Assembly (NCBI GenBank): GCA_950295325.1
Contig: OX485803.1
Location: forward strand, 66,727,554-66,791,553
Direction: 5' to 3'
Length of the DNA: 64,000 nucleotides
Source: Polytrichum commune
Lineage: Eukaryota; Streptophyta; Polytrichopsida; Polytrichales; Polytrichaceae
Every line of letters starts with the position of its first letter. Within the stretch, counting starts at the first letter, position 1. Positions 46,174 through 57,950 of the stretch are shown here, in pieces. The translations under genes and the position numbers were made by a program. The notes below the pieces were generated by a model. It did not search any database. It saw only the letters and a program-made list of their open reading frames with translations, and had not been told where the DNA came from.

Positions 46174-46559
46174 GGGGAGCAAGCATGGTCAAGTATATGG
46201 AATAATTGCTATGGTATAGTAAAACCATAATGTTTTTGGTGAAACGCCTAAAAATAGTATCAAGATTTTCTCTGAATCGGGTTTTTTTTCATGGTGCCGT
46301 CCATTGTACTCTTAGGTACTCAAATATAGAATATACATGCTCAATATATCTACTTGCACATTGCTTGCACCGTCTTCTAGAATATGTGGACTTTGCTTGA
46401 ATTTTTTTTTCAACATAAATTGTTTGACTTTGTAGATCAATGTATTTTTCAAATGTTTATGATTTTTTTCCTTCACAAAATTCGAAGTTAGTATATAGTT
46501 TTGAATCACTTTTACTTAAACCTTTGCATGGTAATGGAGTTGTGTACTTTCATCTGGCT
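46174..46559 (+). mobile_element. MITE of the GGGTGCAAGCA family, internally deleted copy 2
   Basis: GGAGCAAGCATGGTCAAGT, then CTAAAACCATAA-like sequence, ATCTACTTGCACATTGCTTGC, TTGTAGATCAATGTATTTTTC and GGTAATGGAGTTGTGTAC follow the order of copy 3 (53935). About 200 bp present in the other copies are missing. Confidence 0.68.
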
Positions 46560-46810
46560 TTTAAGTTTGTTAATATTAGATTTGTTTGCTAGGTGCCAAG
46601 GGCAGACTTCATTGTATTCTTTAGATGTGCGGCCTCACGCAAGCATAATTGGGTAGAAGCTGTTGATGAAGTTCCGCAATTCGGGTTGTAAACTCCAAGG
46701 ATATTCATGAGTCCTTAATGCTATTGTGTCAGAATGAAGAGATTCTGTGTCAGAAATCTTGATGACATAATGCAACGATGTGTCAGGTTGAAGGAGGGCC
46801 AACTAATTAA

Positions 46811-47344
46811 GGGTCGCGTTACACCTAGAGGCTGGGCCAATTCCCTTTGAGGCTGATTGCATGAAATTTCAGCCCCTTTTGGGTTGGAGGCCAGCCTCAA
46901 CTACACATTATAATAAGATTACAATGGGGGTCAATTTTCCTATATGTAAAGGCCTTACTGCCAAGAAGCTAAGCCGATTCGATAAATCTAGCATAATCCA
47001 ACGGATCTAGCATAATCTAGCGTAGAGTCATTCATATTTTTACATAATCCAATGGATTCGGTTCACTAAAAAAACATATTTTATTAAAGAAAGTTTTTTT
47101 AATTGAAATTTGACATTGGCCCTGAGGCCAAGAATTGGCCTTCCATTTTGGGTGCACCCAATTCCATGAGCTCGGGCAGTGTTATACCATGCATTTTTTT
47201 ATTAAAAATTTCATACCACCAAATCGCCCCAGCCTCTAGGTGTAAAGGGGTTGGGGCCAATTTCAGCCTTTTGGCCAATCACAAGTGAAAATTTCAAGCC
47301 TCTTACACAACGAATTGGCCCGGCCTCTAAGTCTAAAGCGGTCC
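46811..47344 (-). mobile_element. PIF/Harbinger (Tourist-like) MITE, 534 bp, inverted copy
   Basis: Ends GGGTCGCGTTACACCTAGAG and CTCTAAGTCTAAAGCGGTCC, flanked by TAA (46808-46810 and 47345-47347). The interior is the reverse complement of the element at 12941-13462, including the inner CTCTAGGTGTAAAGG copy near 47234 and the CCATTTTGGGTGCACCCAA block. Right terminus more worn than left. Confidence 0.86.
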
Positions 47345-47347
47345 TAA

Positions 47348-50300
47348 TTGCTAATTGGTGGAAAAAAGAAGATGAAGATATAAAAAGATCTTCATGGAGC
47401 ACGGTAGCCAGGTTCATCAACCAAAAATCAAGGTTTATGATTTTTGAGAACAATCGAATTACCAATTCAAGAAAATGTAATTCTTGGAATGCAAGGCAAG
47501 TGTGTATTTCCAAGTGCTTATAATTTCCTCACAATATCTAAAAATAACCATTAAACATCCTCATCATAATATATGGGTAGCCATAAATATTGAGGTGGTG
47601 GAAATTGCTGGCACCAATCAATCCTCTCGGTAAGGATAACACTCCATAGTTGGATGAGTCCCCTATGGACAATGCTATAACACGAGTGTAGGAACTGGGT
47701 GTAGGGGATCAACCAAGATTTAGTGTTGAGAGTTCAAAGATGGTGTGATTACCACTTCAACGAAACTTGTGTCCAAGAAAATTCAAAGGCAGGTGTGTAC
47801 ATCTAATTGCCTCTATGTACCTTCACCATGAGATTGCCGCATAGGAAATTGTCGAGTCAAAAATCCTCTAAGATGCACATAAAATCTAAAAATTTATTGT
47901 GGCTGTGAAGATGGTCTGTGCCCATGGCCATTGCTTGGAGTTTGCTATGCAATGCCCATGTACATACATGGAGAACCGACTCTTAATTACATATGAACTG
48001 GTTTGTTTTCCCAAATCACTCCATAATATAAACCAAACCATATTTTGGGACATATCCTATTTACAACCTCTCAACCTTGAGAGGTGGCTTTTATCTTGAG
48101 AACCCCATAGCCAATGGTCCAATTGCCATATTGTAGACAAACAGGGAGACACGATGCCTTTGATAGCAGCCGGCCTGAATGAGAGAATCTTCAAGATTAC
48201 CAATTACCACGATTAGCCAGATCCATTAGAATTGAAGCAGAATTTCATAGAAATTGTATCCATGTTTGGTCAATTCCCTATTATTAATGTGTTTGTGAAA
48301 CCTTCTACAAAGCACAGTTAACTTGACTCCTAATGTAACAATAAGCTTGTAAAGCGAAGAGTACATGTCAAATGTCAATTCTAACCAACAACTTCGTGAC
48401 AACACCTGTTAGACTCATAATAGTGCACAATGTATCTTGCATGATGTGTTGTCCTTGCTATCACCAATCTTTGAGTTAATCATTGCAGCAGAAGTTCTAC
48501 TAGATCAAACTTATTGTCAGTTGCATAGTCATAAAAATAAGATATCTGACGCCATTGCAATGGGAAGGGATACACCTCCAACTCCATTAAAACCCTCTGT
48601 TTCCAACTCAAGCTCCCCCAAAATTTACATTATTTTGCAGTCACCAACATAACATTCCTCAGTACCTCATTAGTCCATTCCTTTTCCAAAAGGAGAGAGG
48701 ACTCAGAGGAGAGGTTGACACAGGTGGAACCGGTAAGCATGATTCTTGGGGCCCTAAAATGGCAGGTAAGCATGAATGTATGAAATCTACTTGGTACGTA
48801 GGGTGACAATAATCGGAGAATTTGGAAGGTGACACTTTATTGGCCCACACAAAACATGTAGTATTGTTGTGTTTCAATATTCCTGGAGATTTAGTAATTG
48901 GTTGTTGGTGATGAATGTTAGGTCGTGAATGGTACTTAGTATGAGTACATCCAAAATGTAAGCAAAATCCATAATAAATGAGACATAATACACATGATAT
49001 TCCCGGACCCATGGAACACTGATACACAGCTGAATCATACTATGTATAAACCCATCAAATATCTCACAATGCTAATGCTCAAACAATTTTAAATATGACA
49101 TCATCAATCATCTAGTAGTAAATAAACTTTCCACAATCACTTGATTACTTGACTCCAAATTATGAATAAATACCTTTATGACATGCCAAGTATAGTGTAT
49201 GTATACTTTCCAAGCTAGCATAGAGCCCAATGCGTGCAACAGTAATCATTGTCATATCTTGGGTCATTTGTAATAAAATTCAATAAAATTCTGAGCTTGG
49301 CATTTAGGTGGAGATAATAAGGAGTTGAGAAAATCACTTCTCTTGAACCATTATTGAACAAAAGGAGAGTCCAGGGGGAATGGCATGGAAAAAGGGCACA
49401 AGACAATAAGTTATTAGCGGGCACGGCAAGGTCTCCATTGATTCACACACACGACAAAAAATTGTACGAGTGTGCTTCCTTAGAAAACGTTTTCCAAGAT
49501 TTGAACTGGGATCCTGAAGTGCATCAGGCAGTACTCATACCAACGTTCATTTGCAAAAAGCACAACGGTGCCATACACTTGTGGAATAATGCAGCCAGGT
49601 GTGCATGCGGAGAGGAAATTGGCCACACACAAAGAAACAAAAGACCTATTTGCTCATCAACAAAATCTGCAGATATATACTCCTTTCCCCTCAAAGTGGA
49701 CGCGTATCTTGGCCGGTATGCCAATTTTCAAGTACCTTTTTCGCAATCCTGAAGGACACGACATTCAACACTTGACGCCAGGGCCCTAAATTCCAAGTCC
49801 CTGCTCGCTGCCAACAGAAACTTGAAGCAAGAGGATTTCTCAGTAGTTGCTTGAACACCCTAATTATTGGTTTCTCTCATTAAGGTAGCCCTTTCGTGGG
49901 CACTTCTAACTTCACAGACAATATTGGCCATTGGATCTGCTCAGCCACTGTTTCATCCAGTTAGCGATTGTGAATCCGACTGACTGTCGTTTTCAAGTTT
50001 CAGATTCGATCTAAATTGCAAAAATCACAGGTCTATATTAGAGTGAAGATTCTCTTTTTCTCTAAAAGATCACATATGCCCTCACAAACGAGTGAACAAT
50101 TGAACGTAGAATGGTCGCTAGTGTCTATATGTTGAGCACATTGAAACACGTGTGTCTTCCTGATGTTCTTTATCAACCAGAAGCCATGTGTGTCCTTAGA
50201 GCACAAGTCCAGACTCCTGTGCAAGTTACTGGGGACATGCAAATCTATCTTGATGGTAGAATTGAAAAAAGATATGTGTGCTATGAATATCGATCATATG

Positions 50301-52863
50301 TTGTTAGGTGATGCTTGAAATCAAGCACCAGCTCTCAGGACCTTCCACCTTCTGTCAGCTGATACGATGGTAAACTATTAGTGTCAAGAGATAGAAGATG
50401 CAACAATATAAATTTCTGCAAGGCTAGTATATATGTACATACGACGTATATATATGTGGTCAACCCATGCATCATCACCCATGTAATTTGTGTACATGGG
50501 TGACATCATCTTGGTTTTTGTAAACAAAATTGGTCCAGCTGTTTGCCATTAACTTAGTTCTATTTATATGTTTTTAAAAGGAAACAGGTTGACAAGCTGC
50601 CAAAGGTAGAGAAACACATATTACAGTGTACAGGTGGAAACTCAAGTCTGAAATTAGTTTTGTTTTGTTTATGGGACACAACTGGACAAAACATTATTCA
50701 GCTAAATAGATAGGCTAGAATATGTGAGGAAATGTTCTTGAATCATACTTGGGATGTTTCCTAGCCATCAAATTCAACCTGAAGAAGTATTTTTGTAGGG
50801 TGAAATCCACTGGTGGCAAGCATTGGTCACGGCCCCTGCCTGGTTTTGACCTACTACTAACATGCTAGTGCAGCCTCACATGTGCAACTTTCACCGAACC
50901 TAGGCCTGCAGTTGTCCAATCAACTACTCTATACATGCTCAATATATAACAACCGCTAGCCTATCGTTTTTCACATTCATGATGTTGCCATGGTTCCAAA
51001 TTCTAGATTGCAAGACATAGTATAATTTTTGAGAGGTGCCGACTTGCTTAGAGACTAATCGTGCTTAGAGTCACCAGATCATGCTGCATAAGGTTTTGAT
51101 TTTAAGTGCTCATATCACTAGAACTAGTGGCTAATTAGGTTGATTAGGCTAACTAGGGCAGCCTCCGAGCCCGACTTATTCTTTGATGTCATTAGCATTT
51201 ACTATGCATGACATCAACCCCCAGTTGTACTTCCTTCAATGTGTTAATAGAATTCCATTTATCATACTTGTGCCATTTTGTTGCAAGCACGTTCATAGAT
51301 ATTGGGTTCATCATTTTTTACCAAATACTTAGAAATGAGAGTTGCCATAAAATTTGTTCAAACACTTAGCCCCGAGTGAGTTTAATATCCACTGTACATG
51401 GTTGGATTTGGGACCCCTACTATGCTATACATTCCCATTATAATTGCATGATGTGTTTCATGACCGGTTGGAGTTGTGCCATCAATGCCCAATTTTTGTC
51501 ACAATGGAGAAGCCAATGTTTACATGATGTTGTCTAATTACCTAGGACGTGATTGCCAACCACCCATGAAACTGCATTTCATTCTTATATTTATTTATTA
51601 TATTCAAGACAATAATATGTGTGTTGAGTGTTTCATGTATAGGTTCTTGACGCCACATACCATGCCTTTCACTAAATGGGCGTGCGAAACATGAGTTGGC
51701 GCTACATCGCCCATTTGTCACAATGTGCACTCCTGTAATTGATTGTGTGATGTGGATAATGGTGGGTGGGGGAGGGGTTTAGGGGCACCCGCACCTAAAC
51801 CCCCACCCGAACACATATACATTGGTGTGCAACCATATGAACACCCACTTCACTCTAAAGTCCCACGCATTCTAGCTCCAAGAACTACCCGCTAATTTTA
51901 CTGCATAAAATCTTTTATGAATACATTCTCTCCAATGATTTATTTTCCTCCCTCATCTAAAGGTTTTTTGTTGTCTTCTTTGGTTTCCTATTCTAAACTT
52001 TGTTGGTACTAGATTCAAGGGCTATTATATAACATCTACAACCAAAACAATTGTGGTTTGAGGGTTTAGGCATTTTGCGGTCATTTTATTCATATAACTA
52101 TGTCTTCCTTTCCATGATTGCATGATTATATTTCTATTTCAAGATGTGGCTTGTGATACATTTGTTTTATGTGGTTTGTGGGTGTGCATGTACTTTTTTC
52201 TATGGTTTGTTCTTGTTTTGGATTGAATGCGGAATGCCCCATGCCATTCAAGGACCTTGTATTCATTCATACAATAATTAATTTCATGGTAGAAAAGAAT
52301 CTTCTGGCATTGTTATATCATTTTGAAGCACATAGGGTTTTTTTTGTTGCAGTTTTCATTTGCTTATTCTTGTTTTGGTCCATGATGTATTAAAATGCCT
52401 CCTTTGTCATGCATGACTTTATGGTTTGTTTTGGGTGCTCCACCAAACTCAAACAATTTGTTTTGATATTATTTTTGGTGTCTCATGCATCAAGTATTGT
52501 AATTGACCATCACAATTCTTCGGAGATGTGCTTACAAGAATTGCATCATGTGCATAAACGGACAACATACACATAGTTGTTATAGATAACACATATTTAT
52601 CTTTGTGGTTTTGAAGATATTCAGTGATCCATTGCCTTTGTGGTTTGCGTGCCATTTCATGGTGGATCCTTCATTTGGTAATCAAACTCCACAGCCAACC
52701 ATCCGTGATGAGCACTAGCATGCCCCCCTGCCCCCCTTGACCGGAACCTTGACTTTCACACATGCACTATGTCCCAAGGAGACATGGACACTGGTGTTGG
52801 TTGTGCGGCCACCTAAGGGAATTTTTGTTTAGAGACAACTCTGCCTTCATTCTTCATTGATTT
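47348..52863. other. Stretch of 5.5 kb without a recognisable gene
   Basis: The longest frame is 49354-49752 plus (132 codons), with CKKHNGAIHLWNNAARCACG. Four cysteines are visible but I know no matching family, and no splice partner was found. A GC-rich hairpin sits at 51763-51808. The rest is AT-rich and non-coding. Confidence 0.4.
51763..51808. repeat. GC-rich hairpin
   Basis: GGGTGGGGGAGGGGTTTAGG is followed after a ~10-base loop by CCTAAACCCCCACCC, its reverse complement apart from a small bulge. Nothing nearby identifies it as a terminator or element end. Confidence 0.6.
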
Positions 52864-53230
52864 GTGTAGTTCAGATTTTGGATATGACTAAATTCATGGA
52901 AACACTCATGGAATTTAAGAGTCTCTCAATCATGATATATGCATTTGTGATCGTCTCTCAGTATCACACTAATTCACTAGCGATATAGCTTGGCAATGAG
53001 TTTATTTGACTGGGACCTTGTGCAGTGTGCAAACATAGGCACAACCATTGTCTAAAATCTTGAAATAAGTGTCTTATTTTTATTTCTTTACCAAAGCCAA
53101 GGGCACTTTTATGTGGTCAATAATCTTGAAATGATTATTCTTTGTAATCTTATTTGAATTAGTAGTGTAGTCAACCTTGTAGGGTTTCAATTTTCTTTGA
53201 TTAAAATTACAATTTAATCATGATGTCAAG
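52864..53230 (-). mobile_element. Second copy of the LTR-like repeat of 2391-2890
   Basis: TGTAGTTCAGATTTTGG, GGAAACACTCATGG and CAAACATAGGCACAACCATTG follow the same order as at 2391. The primer-binding-site-like motif seen there is absent here, so this is probably a solo or truncated LTR. Similarity fades near 53230. Confidence 0.5.
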
Positions 53231-53934
53231 TAATTGACTTTATCCCATTACCAATTGCCAAGGTAAGTATCCTTGCTAGTGTGTAGTGCTCAAGGGTAAA
53301 ATCTCTTGTCAAGAGGGATCGCTTTGCCCTTCATAGGCAATAATCTCGCTTATTTGTCCTTTCAATGTCAAGCTTGCCAAATGTTAGAAATGTAGGAAGC
53401 CCAATAGTCCTAGGTTATGGAAGTTTATGGCCTCTTCAAATTTTAGACTCATAGTCGTGCAATTTATCAAACAATTGTACTACATGTGTAAGTGAAGGTC
53501 ATCGGTCACAATAACAACCAAACAACATGCTTTTTAAGCCTTCTTTGGTCCAACCAAACACTTCAACATTCTTAATAGATAATGGAATGATGATATGGAG
53601 TTCATTTGAAAATAGACTACTACATACTCTATAATCATACTCTGACATGATCAACTTACGGATTGATACCTTATTTTTCTCTTTAGTCTACGCAACTTAG
53701 ATGCAAAATTCATATCCACCCATATGATTTCAATCGAGAGACATAATACACAAACTACATTTGAAACATTGCATTGACCTATCTCCAAATTTTAGAGCCA
53801 TTCCTAGGTAATTGATTACTCTGGAACCAAAGAATCACTCCTCTTCCGCAAAATTCACTTTATAGGACATTCCCACACAATTTGAAGCTTCTCAAAAGTT
53901 CAACAAATAACTTATATATATGGAGAAAACACAA
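53231..53934. other. Gene-free stretch
   Basis: May continue the LTR-like repeat but I cannot align it further. No coding similarity. Confidence 0.4.
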
Positions 53935-54515
53935 TCAAGTATACGGAAAAGTGCTCCAAAATACTAAAACCATAATTTTTTCTATCAAATGTCTAAAATT
54001 AGTGTCAAAGTGTTGTTTAAATTAAATTTAAAAAATCATGGTGCCCTCTATTGTTGTGGTAGGTGCTCAATTATAGAATATCAAGATGAGATTTTTCAAA
54101 CTTATCATTAAAAGTAATGCTCAAAAGTAATGGCTAATTTTGGTTTTGGATGTAGATTTCATGACCTTAAATATTTTGAAGTTGGATTTTATTTTCATGT
54201 TCCTTGAATTCTTTATAATAATGAGGGAAAATTTATAAAGCTTCTAGAAATTCATCAATTCAATGTAATTTCATCATGTTTTAAACATATTTTAGACAAT
54301 TACATGTTCAATGTATCTACTTGCACATTGCTTGCATTGTCTTCTAAAATATGTAAACTTTTCTTGAAACTTTTTTTCAACATAAATTGTTTGGCTTTGT
54401 AGATCAATGTATTTTTCAAATGTTCATGATTTTTTCCTTCACAAAACTCAAAGTTAGTTATAGTGTTAAATCACTTGCAATTAAACGTATGCATGGTAAT
54501 GGAGTTGTGTACATG
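53935..54515 (+). mobile_element. MITE of the GGGTGCAAGCA family, copy 3
   Basis: CAAGTATACGG, ACTAAAACCATAA, ATCTACTTGCACATTGCTTGC, TTGTAGATCAATGTATTTTTC and GGTAATGGAGTTGTGTAC match copies 1 (inverted) and 2. The outermost inverted ends are eroded on both sides. Confidence 0.65.
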
Positions 54516-55514
54516 AACGTAATTACATCATATAATCCAGACAATAGTCATAGCATAATAAAGATTACACTGCCAATTTATCCTCAACAATACTACAATG
54601 TAAACCATAGTTTAGACATAGGTTATACATCCAAGGTAGGATCACAACCACGATTAAGGATTCACTTCCGGATCATGTATACATATATGAGACCGGCCTA
54701 CCCACTATGGCCTCCTTCACAAGAGAACAAATCTTTTTTATTTTTTATTTTTTATTTTAACCATAGACCATAGTCCAGATGTAAAACTCTATCTCGATTT
54801 GTCCACATGTAATGAGACTGTAGACTCAAACCACAATTCCAAAAAATTGATAGTACATCGACAGTCAAGGAATCACTCCAACCAAACTTCAACACTAAAA
54901 ATGTCCAAGAATAAATACCATCTAGTATAATCACCATGGAGAGAATTTAACCATTTATTCAAACACTAGGCAATGGACTTGCAATTAAGTATTACAAGTC
55001 ATTGATTCAGGATACAACTCTGTGTATGATAGTTAATTTACAATGACCAAAAAATTAAAAAATCCAACAAAGATTTGGCCTCACAATAAATGTTTTGGGC
55101 TCTCCATTTTTGTACAAATTTCTCTCCTCAAATACTATGTTCGTTAATCGGAGACTTTGGAAAGTCTCAAAATAGAATTTACTCAAAGTTTGGGATGCCA
55201 ATATTGTGAGCATACGGAACATAAGGAAACATCGGGAACATGACGGTTTATAAATTCGCATCCGAAGAATATTCACATTCCTAAATAGAATAAGTATTTA
55301 AATCATAATCAAAACATGAACTACTCGTGGAAATAATAATCTAATCCCAAAGACAAATGGTTTTATGTCATTATAGAGTCTAGGATGCGCATCCATACAT
55401 AAAGGTCTTATTGAATTGGATGGCACGTCCCAAACCTATCTATAAATTTGAATGTAGCCGCAATAAAACCAAGTCTAAAAAGTGCCCTATTTTTCAGACT
55501 AATTCCAACCTACA
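54516..55514. other. Gene-free stretch downstream of the DUF7869-type gene
   Basis: AT-rich, non-coding. A TTTTTATTTTTTATTTTTTATTTT run lies near 54730. Confidence 0.4.
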
Positions 55515-57950
55515 TTATGTTTCCCCATCTCCATCTTCCACTTCACATCCATTATTGGCATCATTTTCTACAACTGCAATGCGTGCCAAGTTGTCTTTGG
55601 CATGATCTATATGTTTTTTGGGGATGGTCATTGTTTCCGATTTGAAACCCTTGCACAGCTTCCAAGCACAAAAAATGGTATCCGTATTTATCCAAATTGG
55701 TCCGTGCATTGAGTCCATTCTCCACTTAAAACCTTTTTTGGTGTCCCAACCTAAATAGGTGAGGAGCATGTTCTAGTCTTTGGTGTTTGGACGGTAATAT
55801 TCCACTTCAATTTAACGAAAGTTGGGGCTAGTTTGAACAAAATTGGGTGAAGGCAATGCTTTCAGCAACCAAATTGGCTTGACATGCTCTTCATCTTTTG
55901 CACGTACAAGGACCATATAACCTTTGTGACAATCAACAACCACACAAAATGATGGAGCCGGACGATTGCACTCATGATCAACATAATGTTTGTCCACTGC
56001 GAACTCTTCACGGACGTCTGCATTGTTGAAGAATATGGCATCGGACTCCACAACTATGGGTCAATTTTGTAGCTAAAATCCTTGTGTCAAAGTTGTACGG
56101 GTGTCGACACAAAGTGTTCATAAGGCCAAACGAATGTGATCCCATGCAATCAATGGTTCATGAGTATCCCGAACTGTCTTGTGATGTTTACCTCACATAA
56201 CTCTTTCCAATATTCAATGAATCCAAATATACATTTGATGATTTCCGGCCCATTCCTCATGGGGTTGGGTTTGCAAATCTTCAAATTCCCATTTGGGAGC
56301 ATACATTTCTCATCTTTATCTTGAAGCTACACGAATATACCATCTTCCGGGCCCCAATTAGGGGATGTGCACAAAAAAATGAATTGCATGTTGGGGGACA
56401 CCATCATCTCTCATATAGAAGCGGAATTGTTGTGCTTTGGTATGTCCAACCAAACGGTCCACTCCTTAAGCATGTATGGCTTGATGAAGGCCTTGAAATT
56501 TGGTATTTTCTCAATCATGTACATGATCGTTGCCACATTGTTCAAATCCATGTATGATTTCATGAGAAATGATATGGTGGGAAAATCCTCTTCATGCAAT
56601 TTCATGCTCTTATGGCCGAATGACACATTAATGTCATCATGCGTGTGCCCCAGCATCAAGAAAGTCACAAACACCTCTTTGAAGATGTTTTTTTGCCATG
56701 AGCAACGACCAAAAACAAAACGTGTATTGATATTTGCTATTTTTAGTACAATTATCAAGTTGCATGTAGAATGTTGGAGGCAAGGGTTTAGCAAAAATGG
56801 GTTCTCTAGGTGGTTCTGGCAATGAAGACATACAAACATCCTTCCCCTGAAGCATTGCCTCATAAAGGGGTCTCGTTCCACAACCATCAAAAAGGGCATA
56901 GGTAGAGTGTACCGGCAGCTTCTCAAGATCGCGCAAGAGTCTTGTAAATGAACCGACCGTGTGGTTGGCACTGTTGGGGTAAATATCCAAACCATAATGG
57001 GCATATTTAACGTCCATATGGCCATGAGCAATCATACCTAAGAAAAACAAACAATGCATGAACAACAGAAATACGACATAAATACTATACGGATGGTTGA
57101 AGTTGGACATCTGGCAAACGCACCCAACACACATTTGGGATTCTCTACGAATTTGTGACAACTATGGGCAACTTGAAGACACCATCTGTGACTTTTTTTA
57201 CGTGAATAACAAGGGCATGCGGTCTTGGCATGGTCCACCTTATCATCGATGACTGTTAGAACCTCTGCGGGCCTTATTATGGATAATGCACGATTATTGT
57301 GGTAATCTTGACGGTGTGCCTTTTGATTGTTGACATGCTCAATAAATTTTTTTTGGTGTCTACTATGGGATTCAATGTCTATAGGATGGACATCTCGAAG
57401 ACCTTTATATTTTGTAATATGTTGTACACTAAGCAAACTTGTCTCCAAGTCTCTTCAAAATGTATTATGCAAACTGTTGGTTTTTAATTGCATTCAACTT
57501 TGACAAAGAAATGGGCCCACGTCTTGTTGTGCTACCCACTTCGTTGATGTCCGTCAAGATGTTCTTCATGTCACCATTTGAACAACTTTCTCCCCTTATG
57601 ACAATGTCTTGATCTTGTGGGCCATTGCATCGGTCAATGACACTATGATGGTGGAGAGTGTTGCAGAGGCTTGGAGTGCAGCCTCCCTAGGTTTCTTTGT
57701 GCCACAGTTGCTATAAAATCAAGAACGGCGACCCAACAAAAAATACTTCCGAAACCTATAAAAGTCAGCCTTGGAAACTATGTGAACGATGTGCCACGCT
57801 GTACAATACACTTTCATATTCTCAAGGATCACCACCTTATGGCCATGGGTATCAATGTGCAAATCTGTGTGGACCTCGAGGTTTTTTTGCCAACAATATA
57901 CAATATTCCGCAAGCCACATCTATTGACGAAGAAACTTAATTTTTTTGTG
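55515..57950 (-). pseudogene. Decayed DUF7869-type transposable-element gene
   Basis: Minus strand. 57850-57720: KVYCTAWHIVHIVSKADFYR, like the C-x3-W...I(S)xxxFYR segment near the start of such proteins. 57400-57230: FIEHVNNQKAHRQDYHNN and LTVIDDKVDHAKTACPCYS. 57036-56690: MIAHGHMDVKYAHYGLDIYP, NHTVGSFTRLLRDL and PTFYMQLDNCTKNSKYQYTF. After a frame shift at a T-run near 56690: FKEVFVTFLMLGHTHDDINV, KLHEEDFPTISFLMKSYMDL and IPNFKAFIKPYMLK. The pair QLDNC and GHTHDDI is the DUF7869 core as I recall it. The tail 56400-55515 (KAQQFRFYMRDDGVP, PNGNLKICKPNPMRNGPEII) is broken by more shifts and stops. Known: DUF7869 proteins are numerous in plants, algae and fungi and look like RNase H-fold element proteins; their role is not settled. 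No terminal repeats were located. Confidence 0.72.

Noticed and set aside
49354-49752. 132-codon plus-strand frame with several cysteines (CKKHNGAIHLWNNAARCACG)
   Set aside because: Considered a zinc-binding domain, but the spacing fits no family I know and no flanking exon was found.
56411-57448. Overlapping minus-strand frames as separate proteins
   Set aside because: They are pieces of one DUF7869-type gene split by a frame shift at a T-run and by a likely intron or deletion near 57040-57150.
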